Shown: piece after piece, positions 11,717 to 22,150 of the stretch
Numbering within the stretch: position 1 is the first letter of the stretch
Layout: each line of letters begins with the position of its first letter
From: Pelargonium nanum
Lineage: Eukaryota > Streptophyta > Magnoliopsida > Geraniales > Geraniaceae
Assembly (NCBI GenBank): GCA_036897485.1
Contig: JAYMTF010000530.1
Location: 1-34,336, forward strand
Length of the DNA: 34,336 bases
Direction of reading: 5' to 3'
Program-made: the position numbers and the translations under genes
The notes under the pieces: model-generated
What the model saw: the letters and a program-made list of their open reading frames with translations, nothing else
What the model was told of the DNA's origin: nothing
Database searches by the model: none

Positions 11717-13473
11717 TCATGCAATGCAAGATTCAAGGCTCAGAGAATAACAAGATTAATTACTTTATGTGACTGTTTTGAGATAGAGTTTTCATTGTAA
11801 CCTATCTATTGATTACAGAATAAATAAAATATATATCATCTCATCTTTTTGTCATGTTGATGTTGGCTTCTGCAGCATTTTTCTTTATTTCCCATGTCTT
11901 TCTCTTGAACTCAAGGATAAAAACTTCTATCTATCAGCAAAACTCTGCACAAATATTTGTACTATAAAACCATACCTATTACATTACAAACAGTATGTAG
12001 AGAAAGTTCTCTGTTCATAATCTAAATGAGGCATATCAAGAAAATCTCAAAATAAATATCCACTTTCTTTAAAATTATTGTCCCAAAATGAGTGTTCACT
12101 TTCCTTCAGTTTGCTACAAGAAAACTTGTCGCGAGCTTGTCATAACTTTATTGCACGATCATTGATTGTGTTGACAGTTGTCTTTTAATTCTTTCGTGCG
12201 AATAAAAGAAATGTCATATCATCTTAGGAATCCATACCATTTACAAGTCAAATATATCTTTCAATCATATGAAAACAATTTAACATGTCTCTCCCAATGC
12301 ACTTATGGTCCAAGAACCTGATTCAATCAGTGACAGATCAATGTCACTTATCAGAAATCAAAACTAGAACCAAAACACAGTGCTATGAGAACTAGGACAA
12401 TCAACCAAAAGGTAAGTATCTGATTAGATCACACCACTGATCCAGAATATTAATGAACTCTACATACCCTTTGTAAAGATAATGGCTCTAGAGACTCTAA
12501 AATGAAGAAGAAGAAGAAGAAACAATTTACAAAAACATGTCAGTACAATAAACTATATTTTTTTAAAATTGTGAATGAGATGCTTTGTTTTGCATGACAT
12601 TTTTGACACTGACAAAGGCTGTGTCAAATGGATACATGAATCTCCAAAATTTCCTCTACTTTTCTATCTTTCTTTCATGTTTTTATAATATTTTGCTGAG
12701 GTCCAAAACATGTACTGCTCTACTAAAATGTGTGGCTCAAGCCCCAAAGTATTAGGGAATTTGTGTCTTGGACTCACAAGATTGACAATGTTGTTTTTGC
12801 TAATATTATAATACCAACTTGACCTGGATTAAACTTTTGGCTCTTGATGGTGTTTTTGGCTTTCAACTTTCAAGAAAAGTGAAAATGAAACTACCCATCA
12901 AGAGCATTTGATTCTTCACGGCGCAACAAAAACTCCCTTTAAGCTCAAGCTCATTAGTACCTATAATTCAGATTCTGTTGAGAACAGGTCATTTGATGCT
13001 GCTTTTCACTCATGGAAGCCGTAATTTTGGTTCACATACAGCTCATTACAATTTGAGCCATAAGTTAAAAGATGACTTTGCAATACAATTCATGAAATTG
13101 AATATAATCTCTGACTTTAATTAAAATATAATTAACAGAAAAAGAGTCAACTTTACTACCACAAATGGTCTCTTAATCTTGTTCTGTATGGTATAAGCAA
13201 GATGTTTAGTGGGTACTTATGCTTCAAATATATTTACAATTTAATATTACTACCAAGTACCAACCGTCCATATTATAAAGTGTCACATTCAAGAACCGAA
13301 TCCAATTCCCAAAGAAAAGGATTTAAAGTTTTGTCACTACCATAACAAAACTCTATATAAAGAGCCATTCCCTCCAAGGATGATATTCATAACAAAAACA
13401 TTTGTTTTACTTGTATTCACATACCAGAACAGGAAACAAAGAGGAAAAAAAAGAGAGAGCTAAAGTTTTGATC
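11717..13473. other. Spacer between thioredoxin genes 1 and 2
   Basis: After the 3' untranslated region with AATAAA signals near 11819, a block GTCATGTTGATGTTGGCTTC (11851) shared by the array follows. A Stowaway-like end (GTCCCAAAATGAGTG) lies near 12081. A conserved spacer block from about 12228 (CATACCATTTACAAGTCAAA) recurs before gene 4. The type A promoter begins near 12572. A short (GAA)n run lies at about 12505-12522. I see no gene. Confidence 0.6.
13354..13360 (+). promoter_or_regulatory. TATA box of thioredoxin gene 2
   Basis: TATATAA sits in CTCTATATAAAGAGCCATTC, about 115 bp before the ATG. The distal shared block TGAGATGCTTTGTTTTGCAT is at about 12577. Confidence 0.75.
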
Positions 13474-14199
13474 ATGGACAGGTTTAATGGAGGATACTAT
13501 GGAAATGCTCCTCTTGTTATGAGGTTCCACTCATCATCTCAATGGAATTCTCAATTCAGTAGAACTGATGGAGGGTCTTATGGAAAAGCACTCCATGTAT
13601 CCCAATGGAAGGCTCCTTCGGAAAGGACTGATGGAGGGTCTTACGGGAAGGCTACTCGTGTTGTCGAGTTCCATTCATTATCCCAATGGAAGGCTCACTA
13701 CGAAGCCTCCAAACAAACCAACAAACTGGTATAATTCATGTTTTCTTTTCCCTTTTTTCTAAATTTGCTTATTTTTCATTATTTTCATATGATTGTTATG
13801 CTGATATGGTGATGTTGTTTTGAATGAAGATGGTGATTTATTTCACAGCTACATGGTGTGGGCCTTGTAGAACCATGGAACCTGCCATCAATGATATGGC
13901 TTCTAAGTTCACAGATGTTGAGTTCATCAAGATTGATGCAGACAAATTGATGGTATGAACCAACTCTTAAGACACCTATGTCTTGTTTGTAATTGTTGTA
14001 GTTCTTTTGATTGAAAAATGAAAATCTTAATAATTTTTTTGTGTGAATGAAACAGTCTGTGTCTACACAATTTGGAGTTCAAACAATGCCAACATTCATA
14101 CTATTGAAGAATGGGAAGGAGGTAGATAGGGTGGTAGCAGCCAAGAAAGAGGAGCTTCAGATGAAAGTAGCCAAACACAGGGTGCAAGTCTATTATTGA
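13474..14199 (+). CDS. Thioredoxin gene 2: repeat-extended h-type thioredoxin (type A, CGPC)
   Basis: Exons 13474-13728, 13830-13952 and 14056-14199 encode 173 residues, the standard length of the array. Exon 1 (1-85) has three units. Unit 1 contains MRFHSSSQW, unit 2 is the shortened GGSYGKALHVSQWKAP, and unit 3 (GGSYGKATRVVEFHSLSQWK) is the thioredoxin domain's own strand and helix. The active site is the canonical WCGPC (94-98), shared only with gene 7. Tyr89 replaces the buried Asp. The first exon-3 turn reads SVSTQF instead of SVSMQF. Pro138 is the cis-proline. The 3' end has the A-type trailer (GCTGCATAACCAAGGCTCAA) with AATAAA at 14345. All splice sites are GT-AG and phase 0. Confidence 0.93.
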
Positions 14200-14421
14200 T
14201 CATGCAAACCAATTCATTGCTGCATAACCAAGGCTCAACCTTAGAGAATAACAAGATTTGATTGCTTTTAATTATTTAATTATTTGTAGTTTTGTTAAGA
14301 TTCATTTGGTTTGTGATTGTAAGCAATACCTCAAATTGAAGCAAAATAAAAGATGATCTCCATTTTTGTCATGCTGATGTGGTCAGAAACCTACAAGTAC
14401 AAAACATACCTTGTATTGTAT

Positions 14422-15330
14422 TGTGAATGAGATGCTTTACTTTGCATGGAATTTTTGACAATGACAAAGATAGTGTTAAAGGGATGCATATATGAATCTC
14501 CAAAACTCCAACTAAATCTCTCCCTCCATCTCTTCATTTTGTCATAATTTTCTGTGGTGGAAACACATGTTGGAGTAGCACTACCAAAACATGTGGGTTA
14601 GAGGATTTTGGAATTGTTTCTTTAGCATTTAAGACTTGAATAAGTTATTTTTTCCTTAAAATAATACCAACATGACCAAGAATAAACTTTTGGCTGCTCA
14701 TGATGTTTTTGGCTTGTGAAAATGAAACTGCCAAAATCATTTGATTCTTCACTGCAGAATCAAAACTCCATTTCAGTTCAAGTTTCTATTAGTATCAGTA
14801 AAATTGATTGTTATTAGTACCTAGAAATCAGATTCTGCAACTATGTCAGCCTCTGTAAGGGTGGTGGCTTACAGCACATTCTATGTTGTTTTTCACAGCA
14901 GCTGTAATTTTGGTTCACAAACAGCTCATATGGAATACAGTTCATCTCTAGTTATTAAACTGATCATTACCTCTAACTTTTATTAAAATATATTTGACAA
15001 AAAGAGTCGTTTGCCCTCTACCATCACCCAATTCTATAAAATGAGCTCTTCCCTCCAAGACATGACATTCACAACTGTAACAGTTCTATAGATACCAACT
15101 TTGGTTACTTGTATTCACTTGGTCATGTTGATGTTGGCTTCTGCAATATTTCTCTTCACTTTCTACAAGTCTTTTCTGTTGAGCTCAGGGATAAAAACTT
15201 TCTTTTACTAGAAAGCTTTAGCAGAAATTGTACTATAAAACCAGAACAATTACAAAACATACAATATCTAAGGATAGTTCTCAGTTTTTTGTCAAGACTA
15301 ATTATAGAGTTATCGGATGGAATCATAACT
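14422..15330 (+). pseudogene. Remnant thioredoxin locus: B-type promoter joined directly to a 3' flank
   Basis: The distal block (TGAGATGCTTTACTTTGCAT near 14428), the B-type proximal promoter (CAGCAGCTGTAATTTTGGTT and CTACCATCACCCAATTC), the TATA box TATAAAAT at 15035 and the leader up to TTACTTGTATTCACTT (ends 15120) all match gene 5. The sequence then passes directly into GGTCATGTTGATGTTGGCTT (15121), which in intact copies lies downstream of the poly(A) signal. All three exons and both introns are therefore missing between promoter and 3' flank. The clean junction suggests one deletion, perhaps by recombination between copies. It should not encode anything, though a short transcript could still start there. 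Confidence 0.75.
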
Positions 15331-15361
15331 CAGTCTGTCCCAAAATGAGACACGGAGGGAG
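15329..15361. mobile_element. Collapsed Stowaway remnant (two ends with almost no interior)
   Basis: The left end CTCAGTCTGTCCCAAAATGA is followed within a few bases by the inverted right end GACACGGAGGGAG and then TA. This is what a Stowaway MITE would look like after an internal deletion left only its terminal repeats. A related fragment (ACTCCCATCTGTTCCAAAAT) lies near 22211 in another spacer. Confidence 0.5.
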
Positions 15362-15915
15362 TAAAAAGAAAACTTGTCGAAAATTTGTCGATAACTTTAA
15401 TTTATGATCATTGATTGTGTAGGCAAGATGTGTTGATCACCTGATTAGATCAGCCCACAGTTCTGTTTCGATTCCTTTTTAGGTGTATTATCTTACTATA
15501 GGTGTATCTGTAAATGATAAAGTCTCAAGATCAAATATAAGAACTCTGGTTACAGTAATTACACTGGATTAAGTCTCTCAAAAACCATTATTTTTACAAG
15601 ATAATGTCTCAAACAAAGAAAAGAATTGTCAGTGCAACTATGTTTTTTTTCTTTTTTGATTGTGCATGAGATGCTTTGTTTTGCATGACATTTTTGACAA
15701 CACCTCTAAAAAAAGCTCTCTCAGATTCTCTTTACCTATTTCCTCCAATTTTCTTTCTTTCCTGTTTTTATAATATTTTGCTGTGGTCCAAAACATGTAC
15801 TGCTCTACTAAAACGTGCAGCTCAAAATATTCGGGGATTTGTGTCCTGTCACATTTTAAGCATCATATACCTTGAGAAAATGATTTAAAATTTGCCCACT
15901 ACCATCACCAAACTC

Positions 15916-15923
15916 TATATAAA
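15916..15923 (+). promoter_or_regulatory. TATA box and hybrid promoter of thioredoxin gene 3
   Basis: TATATAAA is preceded by the B-type context CACTACCATCACCAAACTC. Upstream, 15663-15838 is A-type (CTGTTTTTATAATATTTTGC, AAACGTG.GGCTC). The switch to B-type occurs around 15838-15850, where GGGATTTGTGTC runs into CTGTCACATTTTAAG. Confidence 0.65.
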
Positions 15924-16033
15924 GAGCCCTTACCTCCAAGACATGACATTCATAACACAAACATACAGCAAAGTTTAGTTACTTGTAATCACTACCCGAA
16001 GAACTAGAGAAAAAGGGAGCTAAAGTTTTGAGT

Positions 16034-16749
16034 ATGGACAGATTTAATGGAGGATCTTATGGAAATGCTACTCGTGTAATCACGTTCCACTCATCATCCC
16101 AATGGAATCCTCGCTTGGAAGCGACTAATGGAGGGTCTTACACTAAGGCACTCCATTTATCCCAATGGAAGGCTCCCTCAGACAATTTTTATGGAGTGTC
16201 TTATGAAAAGGCTACTCGTGTTATCGAGTTCCATTCATTATCCCAATGGAAGGCTCACTTTGAAGCCTCCAAACAAAACAACAAACTGGTATCATTTATG
16301 CTTCTTTTCTTCTTCTTCATCTTTTGCATTGTTTTATTAATTATACTGATATGGTTTTGTTATGTTGAATGCAGATGGTAATATACTTCACAGCTGCATG
16401 GTGTGTGCCTTGTAGAACTATGGAACCTGCCATCAATGATATGGCTTCTAAGTTCACAGATGTTGAGTTCATCAAGATTGATGCAGATAAATTGATGGTA
16501 TATATGAACCAACTCTTAAGACACCTATGGTTTATGTTAGTTTTGTTGTTGCTGACTTGTTGTGATTGAGCCTGATAATCTTGATACAAAATGTGAATGG
16601 AACAGTCTGTGTCTATGCAATTTGGAGTTCAAACAATGCCAACATTTATACTGTTGAAGAATGGGAGGGAGGTAGATAAGGTGGTGGCTGCCAAGAAAGA
16701 GGAGCTTCAGATGAAAATAGCAAAACACAGGGTGCAAGCTTATTATTGA
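16034..16749 (+). CDS. Thioredoxin gene 3: repeat-extended h-type thioredoxin (type B, CVPC)
   Basis: Exons 16034-16288, 16375-16497 and 16606-16749 encode 173 residues. Exon 1 follows the B pattern: ITFHSSSQWNPRLEATNGGS in unit 1, SYTKALHLSQWKAPSD in unit 2. The third unit's opening is degraded to YGVSYEKA, although its RVIEFHSLSQWKAHFEASK segment is intact. The active site is WCVPC (94-98) preceded by FTAA instead of FTAT, with Tyr89 at the buried Asp position. Exon 3 has GREVDKVVAAKKEEL and ends in AKHRVQAYY. The 3' untranslated region (GCTGCATAACAAGGCTCAAG, AATAAA at 16885) is of the A type, so the gene appears mosaic. The start is the ATG in GAGTATGGACAG; no other in-frame ATG precedes it. 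Confidence 0.93.
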
Positions 16750-17054
16750 TCTTGCAAAACAGCTGCTGCATAACAAGGCTCAAGGCTCAGAGAATTAGCA
16801 AGATTTGATTACATTTTTTTTATACAATTTTGTCAAGATTGATGGTTTATATATGATTGTAAGCAATATTTCAAATTGAAGCAAAATAAAAGATGTTCTC
16901 TTCTTCTTTGTCATGTTGATATCAGCTTCTTTGTAGTTTCTATGTTGAACTCGGGAGCAAAAACATCCTTATTATACGAAGCAAAATTTTAGCACAAATA
17001 GTAACACAAATCTATAAAAAATTAATAAATGATTTGTTCATGTAAATCCACTCG

Positions 17055-17197
17055 CATGTTTTCTCATATAAAAGATCTTATACTATATTAGAATAAAATG
17101 TAAGATGGTTCTAATAAATTATAAAAAAGAACTGTCTGTTAACAAGAGGATCAAATTATAGATTGAGGAGTCGTATTAGAAATATGAGAAAACACAT
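17055..17197. repeat. Inverted repeat pair, about 143 bp apart end to end
   Basis: ATGTTTTCTCATAT on the left and ATATGAGAAAACACAT on the right are near-perfect inverted copies. This segment is absent from the equivalent position of other spacers as far as I can align by eye, so it may be a small foldback insertion. Confidence 0.35.
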
Positions 17198-18189
17198 ACA
17201 TTTTGTGTTAAACTCATAACTGATTGTATTTTATATCATCCAAAGAATCCATACCATTTACAAGTCAAATCTTCAAGCCTATGAGAGTACAATTGAACAT
17301 GTCTCTTTCTATGCACCAATCTACTAATCAAGAACCTGATTCAAGAGAATTAGTGATAGCATTTGTGGAACATATTTCTGATACACTTCAATCAGTGGCT
17401 GATCAAATCATCTATCAAGACTCAAAATCACAAACAGAACACATGAGTTCCATGAGTACTATTACAAACAACCAAAAGGCAAGTATCTGACCCCATTGAT
17501 CCAGAATATTATTGAACTGTACTCTTTGTAATGTGCTTCAGCATGTTCTTTTGCTTCCATGATCGATTATACATCTTAAAATATAAGCACTATGCATTGG
17601 ATTGGAGACTCTAGCTAGAAACATTAAATATAGAAGATACCATCTCAAATAAAGAAAACAATTTACATAAACTGATAAACATGTCAGTACAATAAACTAG
17701 GGGCTCTTTTTTAATGGTGAATGAGATGCTTTGGTTTGCATGACTGTGTTGACAATGACAAAGGTTGTGTTAAGGGGATACATATGAATCTACAAAAGCT
17801 CTCTCTGAGTCTCATACTCTCTTTTCCTGTTTCCTCCACTTCTCTTCCTTTCCTGTTTTATAGTATTTTTTGTGGTCCAAAACATCTACTGCACTAATAA
17901 AACGTGTGGCTCAAACGGATTATGGAATTTGTGTCTTGGGCTCACAAGATTGATTATGCTGTTTTCGCTAATATAATACCAACTTGACTCAATAAACATT
18001 TGCCTACAAACTCAATTTGTTCTGTATGGTTTAAACAAGATGTTTAATTAGTGGGTACTTATGCTTCAATTACATCTATAATTTTATATTACTACCACCC
18101 ATCCATCCATTATGTAAAGTGTCACATTCAAGAACCGAATCCTATACACAAAGAAAAGGATTTAAAGCTTCACTGCCATTACCAAACTC

Positions 18190-18197
18190 TATATAAG
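18190..18197 (+). promoter_or_regulatory. TATA box of thioredoxin gene 4
   Basis: TATATAAG in CAAACTCTATATAAGGAGCC, about 130 bp before the ATG. Gene 6 shares the GGAGCC variant. The distal block TGAGATGCTTTGGTTTGCAT is near 17722. Confidence 0.75.
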
Positions 18198-18323
18198 GAG
18201 CCATTCCCTCCAAGACAAAATATTCATAGCAAAAACAGTTCTATACATACCAACTTTGGCTTACTTGTATTCACTTGCAAGAACAAGAAACAGAGAAGAA
18301 AAAAAAGAGCTAAGGTTGTGAGC

Positions 18324-19041
18324 ATGGACAGGTTTAATGGAGGATCTTATGGAAATGCTCCTCTTGTTATGAGGTTTCACTCATCATCTCAATGGAATAC
18401 TCAATTCAATAGAACTGATGGAGGGTCTTATGGAAAGGCCATCCATTTATCACAGTGGCAGTCTCCTTCGGATGGAGGGTCTTACGGGAAGACTAATCGT
18501 GTTATTGAGTTCCATTCTTTGTCTCAATGGAAGGCTCACTTGGAAGCCTCCAAACAAACCAACAAATTGGTATAATTTATGTGTTTTTATACCTTTAATT
18601 TGTTTCTTTTGCACTGTTTTGCTATACTGACATGGCTTTGTTCTGTTGAATGAAGATGGTGATATATTTCACAGCTGCATGGTGTGTGCCTTGTAGAACC
18701 ATGGAGCCTGCCATCAATGATATGGCTGCTAAGTTTACAGATGTTGAGTTCATCAAGATTGATGTAGACAAATTGGTGGTATGAGTCAACTCTTTACACT
18801 CCTATATATGGTTTATGTGTTTTTGTGTGTGTGTGTGTGTGTGAATATTGGATACTAACAAGTAACAATCTTACTAAAAATGTGAATGAAACAGTCTGTG
18901 TCTATGCAATTTGGAGTTCAGACAATGCCAACATGTATACTGTTGAAGAATGGGAAGGAGGTAGACAAGGTGGTGGCTGTCAAGAAGGAGGAGCTTCAGA
19001 TGAAAGTTGCAAAACACAGGGCGCAAGCTTATTATTACTGA
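18324..19041 (+). CDS. Thioredoxin gene 4: repeat-extended h-type thioredoxin (type A, CVPC)
   Basis: Exons 18324-18569, 18656-18778 and 18895-19041 encode 171 residues. Exon 1 (1-82) is three codons shorter than in genes 2, 3, 5 and 7 because the link between units 2 and 3 is trimmed (SQWQSPSDGGSYGK). Unit 1 reads MRFHSSSQWNTQFNRT, almost as in gene 6. The active site is WCVPC (91-95), with Tyr86 at the buried Asp position. After the cis-proline (Pro135) this copy has MPTCILL where every other copy has MPTFILL, placing an extra Cys beside the active-site cleft. The C-terminus is AKHRAQAYYY, one residue longer than the rest. Intron 2 holds a (GT)n run at 18824-18843. The poly(A) signal AATAAA is at 19186. 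Confidence 0.93.
18824..18843. repeat. (GT)n microsatellite in intron 2 of thioredoxin gene 4
   Basis: About ten TG dinucleotides in a row, absent from intron 2 of the other copies. It could serve as a length marker for this copy. Confidence 0.85.
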
Positions 19042-20791
19042 TCATGCAAAACAGTTGCTGCATAACCAAGGCTCAAGGCTCATAGAATTACAAGATTTGA
19101 TTGGTTTTTCATTTATTTATAAGATTGTTAAGATTTATGGTTTATGACTGTAAGCAATTCCTCAAATTGAAGCAAAATAAAAAATGATCTCTTCTTTTTT
19201 GGCAAGTTGATGTTGGCTTCTGCAGTACTTTTCTTTACTTCACAAGTCTTTCTCATTCAGTCAGGAACAAAAAACTTCCTTTCACCAAGGAAACTTTTGC
19301 ACAAGCTGTAATATAAAACCATACCAAAAAATAGATACAGAAGAGATTCCATTGTGTGCCACAGACTACCACAACATTAGTATTAGTGGTCGCGTCAGCA
19401 ACAGAAATTAAGCAAATCAGATGGAAGTACCACAAGGCATATTGAAAAGAATACTAGAAATAGGATGAGGATTGAGATGGAAGTAGGGTCCAAAATATTC
19501 ATGTTCACAACTTCAAGAACAAAACATACCTTTGTAAATTTGATGATGTCCTTCAGAATAAGGGACAGTACAGATTGAGAACAGGAATAGTTCTACAAAA
19601 TGCATAATTGATGCATGAGTGTTATATCTTCTGAATCAATAAGATCATTCTGAGGTTTCTATGAATAAAGCTCTAACTTTTCCATTTCAACATACGAACT
19701 GTTCTGATTCTTGTAAATGTCAAACCTTACACATGATCTGTATAGAAAATTACACTCAAATAAGTGGTGGTATAAATCAAGTCTCATGATCAAATATAAT
19801 CACTTTTGTTATGCAACTAGATAGGATTAGAGTCACTACAAACATTTTCGTTACAAATAAACAACTAACATAACAATTTTTTTAATTGTAAATGAGATGC
19901 TTTTCTTAGCATGACATCTTCGACAATGAAAACGATTCTGTTAGAGGCATGCATATATGAATCTCCAAAACCCCTACAAAATCTCTCCCTCCCCCTCCTG
20001 TTTTTATTTTTTTTCTATGGTGGAAAACACATATAGCACTATCAAAACGTGTGGATCATAGGATTTTGGAATTTGTTTCTTGGGCTTACAAGATTGACTA
20101 TGTTTTTTATCTTCCTTAAAATAACACCAACTTGACCCAGAATAAACTTTTGGCTGCTTATGATGTTTTTGGCCTTCAAATTCCAAGCAAAAGTGAATGA
20201 AACTAGCTAGAAGCAACTTGATTCTTTACTGCAGAACCAAAACTCTATCTCACCTCAAGTTCCTATTAGCATCAGTATAATTGATTGTTTTCAGAACCTA
20301 GAATACAGAATCTGCAACTATGGCAGCCTGTGTATGGGTAGTGGCTTACAACACATTCTATGCTGTTTTTCATAGCAGCCTTAATTTTGGTTCACAAACA
20401 ACTCATATGGATTGAGGCCTTCTTGGATTACAAAATAGAGTCAAATTTACTACTACAAAGACCAGAATGGCCACACAATCTTGTTCTCCTCTTTTCTTTT
20501 AACTATTATTATTTCAATCTTTTTCTCCTTTGGTTTCTTAGAAATTGTATTGTTTAAATAAGATGCTTCTATATTGGGTATTTGTTTTTTTGTCACATTT
20601 TAAGAATCATATGCCTCAAAGGAAAGGAATTAAAATTTGCCCACTACCATCACCAAACTCTCTATAAAAAGCCCTTCCCTCCAAGACATGACATTCATAA
20701 CACAAACAGTTCTATAGATACAACCTTTGGCTTACTTGTATTCACTTACCAGAACAAGAAACAGAGAGAAAAAACAGCCAAGGTTTAGAGC
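19042..20791. other. Spacer between thioredoxin genes 4 and 5
   Basis: It contains the 3' untranslated region of gene 4, then a block (about 19500-19860) shared with the gene 6-7 spacer, including TATATCTTCTGAATCAAT and CTTTTCCATTTCAA. A B-type promoter runs from about 19889. The sharing argues that genes 4-5 and 6-7 descend from one duplicated pair. No gene was found. Confidence 0.6.
20663..20669 (+). promoter_or_regulatory. TATA box of thioredoxin gene 5
   Basis: TATAAAA in ACTCTCTATAAAAAGCCC, slightly altered from the TATATAAAG of most copies. Upstream CACTACCATCACCAAACTC marks the B-type promoter. A CATGCAT word (RY-like) lies near 19949. Confidence 0.7.
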
Positions 20792-21504
20792 ATGGACAGG
20801 TTTAATGGAGGATCTTACGGAAATGCTACTCGTGTTATCCCATTCCACTCATCATCCCAGTGGAATCCTCACTTGGACACAACAAATGGAGGGTCTTATA
20901 GTAAGGCACTCCATTTATCCCAATGGAAGGCTCCCTCAGACATTGTTTATGGAGGGTCTTATGGAAAGGCTGCTCGTGTTATCGAGTTCCATTCATCGTC
21001 CCAATGGAAGACTCATTTCGAAGCCTCCAAGCAAACCAACAAACTGGTATCATTTACTGTTTCCTTTCCCTTCTTTTATATGTTTTTCTTTTGGACTACT
21101 TTTTTGTTGTACTTATATGGTTTGGTTATGTTGGATAAAGATGGTGATTTACTTCACAGCTACATGGTGTGTGCCTTGTAAAGCCATGGAACCAATCATC
21201 AATGAAATGGCTGCTAAGTTTACGGATGTTGAGTTCATCAAGATTGATGTTGACAAATTAGTGGTAAATATAAATCACTCTTTAGCCTATAATTTATTTT
21301 TCATATGTTGTTATTTTGATTGAATCCTGTTAATCATAATTCAAAATGTGAATGAAACAGTCTGTGTCTATGCAATTTGGAGTTCAGACAATGCCAACTT
21401 TTATACTGTTGAAGAATGGGAAAGAGGTAGATAAGGTGGTGGCTGTCAAGAAAGAGGAGCTTCAGATGAAAGTTGCAAAACACAGGGTGAAACTCTATTA
21501 TTGA
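20792..21504 (+). CDS. Thioredoxin gene 5: repeat-extended h-type thioredoxin (type B, CVPC)
   Basis: Exons 20792-21046, 21141-21263 and 21361-21504 encode 173 residues. Exon 1 is the cleanest B type: IPFHSSSQWNPHLDTTNGGS, then SYSKALHLSQWKAPSDIV, then a fully preserved third unit YGGSYGKAARVIEFHSSSQ. The active site is WCVPC (94-98), followed by KAMEPIINEMAAKF where other copies have RTMEPAINDMA, making exon 2 the most divergent of the array. Tyr89 replaces the buried Asp. Intron 2 starts GTAAAT rather than GTATGA/GTACGA. The C-terminus AKHRVKLYY differs by one Lys. The poly(A) signal AATAAA is at 21609. Confidence 0.93.
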
Positions 21505-21889
21505 TCATGCAAAGCAAGATTCAAGGCTCAAAGAATAACAAGATTGTTTACACTTTATGATTGTTTTAAGATATTTAATTTTGATTGTGAGCAATTCGTT
21601 AAAAGCAAAATAAAAAGGATCATTTTTTCATTTTATTATGTTGATGTTGGCTTCACAGTTTGTCATTTTACCAAGCAATCTTTAGCAAAAATTGTAGTAA
21701 AAAAAAAAAAAAACATTCTCAAATACTAAACAAAGAATATCTAAAGAGAGTTCTCTGGTTTTGATATCAAGAAGAGTAATAGAATTATAGAAAGGAAGTA
21801 GGGTCCAAAGACAAAATTCTGATAGACCACATTAATCAAAACTGTTATATTCAATGTTAACATTTTGTAATTTGTTGAACCTAAAAAAA

Positions 21890-22150
21890 GGTAAGATTTG
21901 ATTGGTTTTTGTGATTGTTTTAAGGTAGAGAATTTTGATTGTAAGCTATACATCAAAAGCAAAATAAACAAAAATGATCATCTCATCTTTTTGTCATGTT
22001 GATGTTGGTTTCTGAAGTATTTTTCTTCACTTTCTATAAGTTTTTCTGTTAAACTCTGGGGGAAAACTTCCTTTGACCAGCAATTTTAGCACAAATTGTA
22101 CTATAAAACCATAAAATTTACAAAATGCACTGTATCTAAACATAGTTCTG
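21890..22150 (+). pseudogene. Orphan thioredoxin 3' untranslated region and flank (second lost copy)
   Basis: From about 21895 the sequence reads GATTTGATTGGTTTTTGTGA, then TTTTGATTGTAAGC and CAAAAGCAAAATAAA, then TTTTTGTCATGTTGATGTTG. This is the same order as the trailers and poly(A) regions of genes 1, 5 and 7, but with no thioredoxin exon in front. It directly follows a block (ending TGAACCTAAA, 21885) that in the gene 7 copy continues differently. I read it as the tail of a copy removed by deletion. Confidence 0.6.

Larger units (their letters stand above)
14200..16033. other. Spacer between thioredoxin genes 2 and 3, containing a deleted gene copy
   Basis: It contains the 3' untranslated region of gene 2, the remnant copy listed separately (about 14422-15330), a collapsed MITE remnant at 15329-15361, the shared block around AAAACTTGTCG (15370), and the hybrid promoter of gene 3 from about 15663. 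No intact gene was found. Confidence 0.6.
16750..18323. other. Spacer between thioredoxin genes 3 and 4
   Basis: The A-type 3' flank is followed by AT-rich DNA with an imperfect inverted pair (GCATGTTTTCTCATAT near 17055 and AATATGAGAAAACACAT near 17181) that could bound a small insertion. A conserved spacer block with a weak 88-codon open frame lies at 17224-17490, and the type A promoter runs from about 17717. I do not call a gene here. Confidence 0.55.

Noticed and set aside
16341..16776. Minus-strand open frames opposite exons 2 and 3 of the thioredoxin genes
   Set aside because: They recur only because the sense exons are conserved and match no protein family I know.
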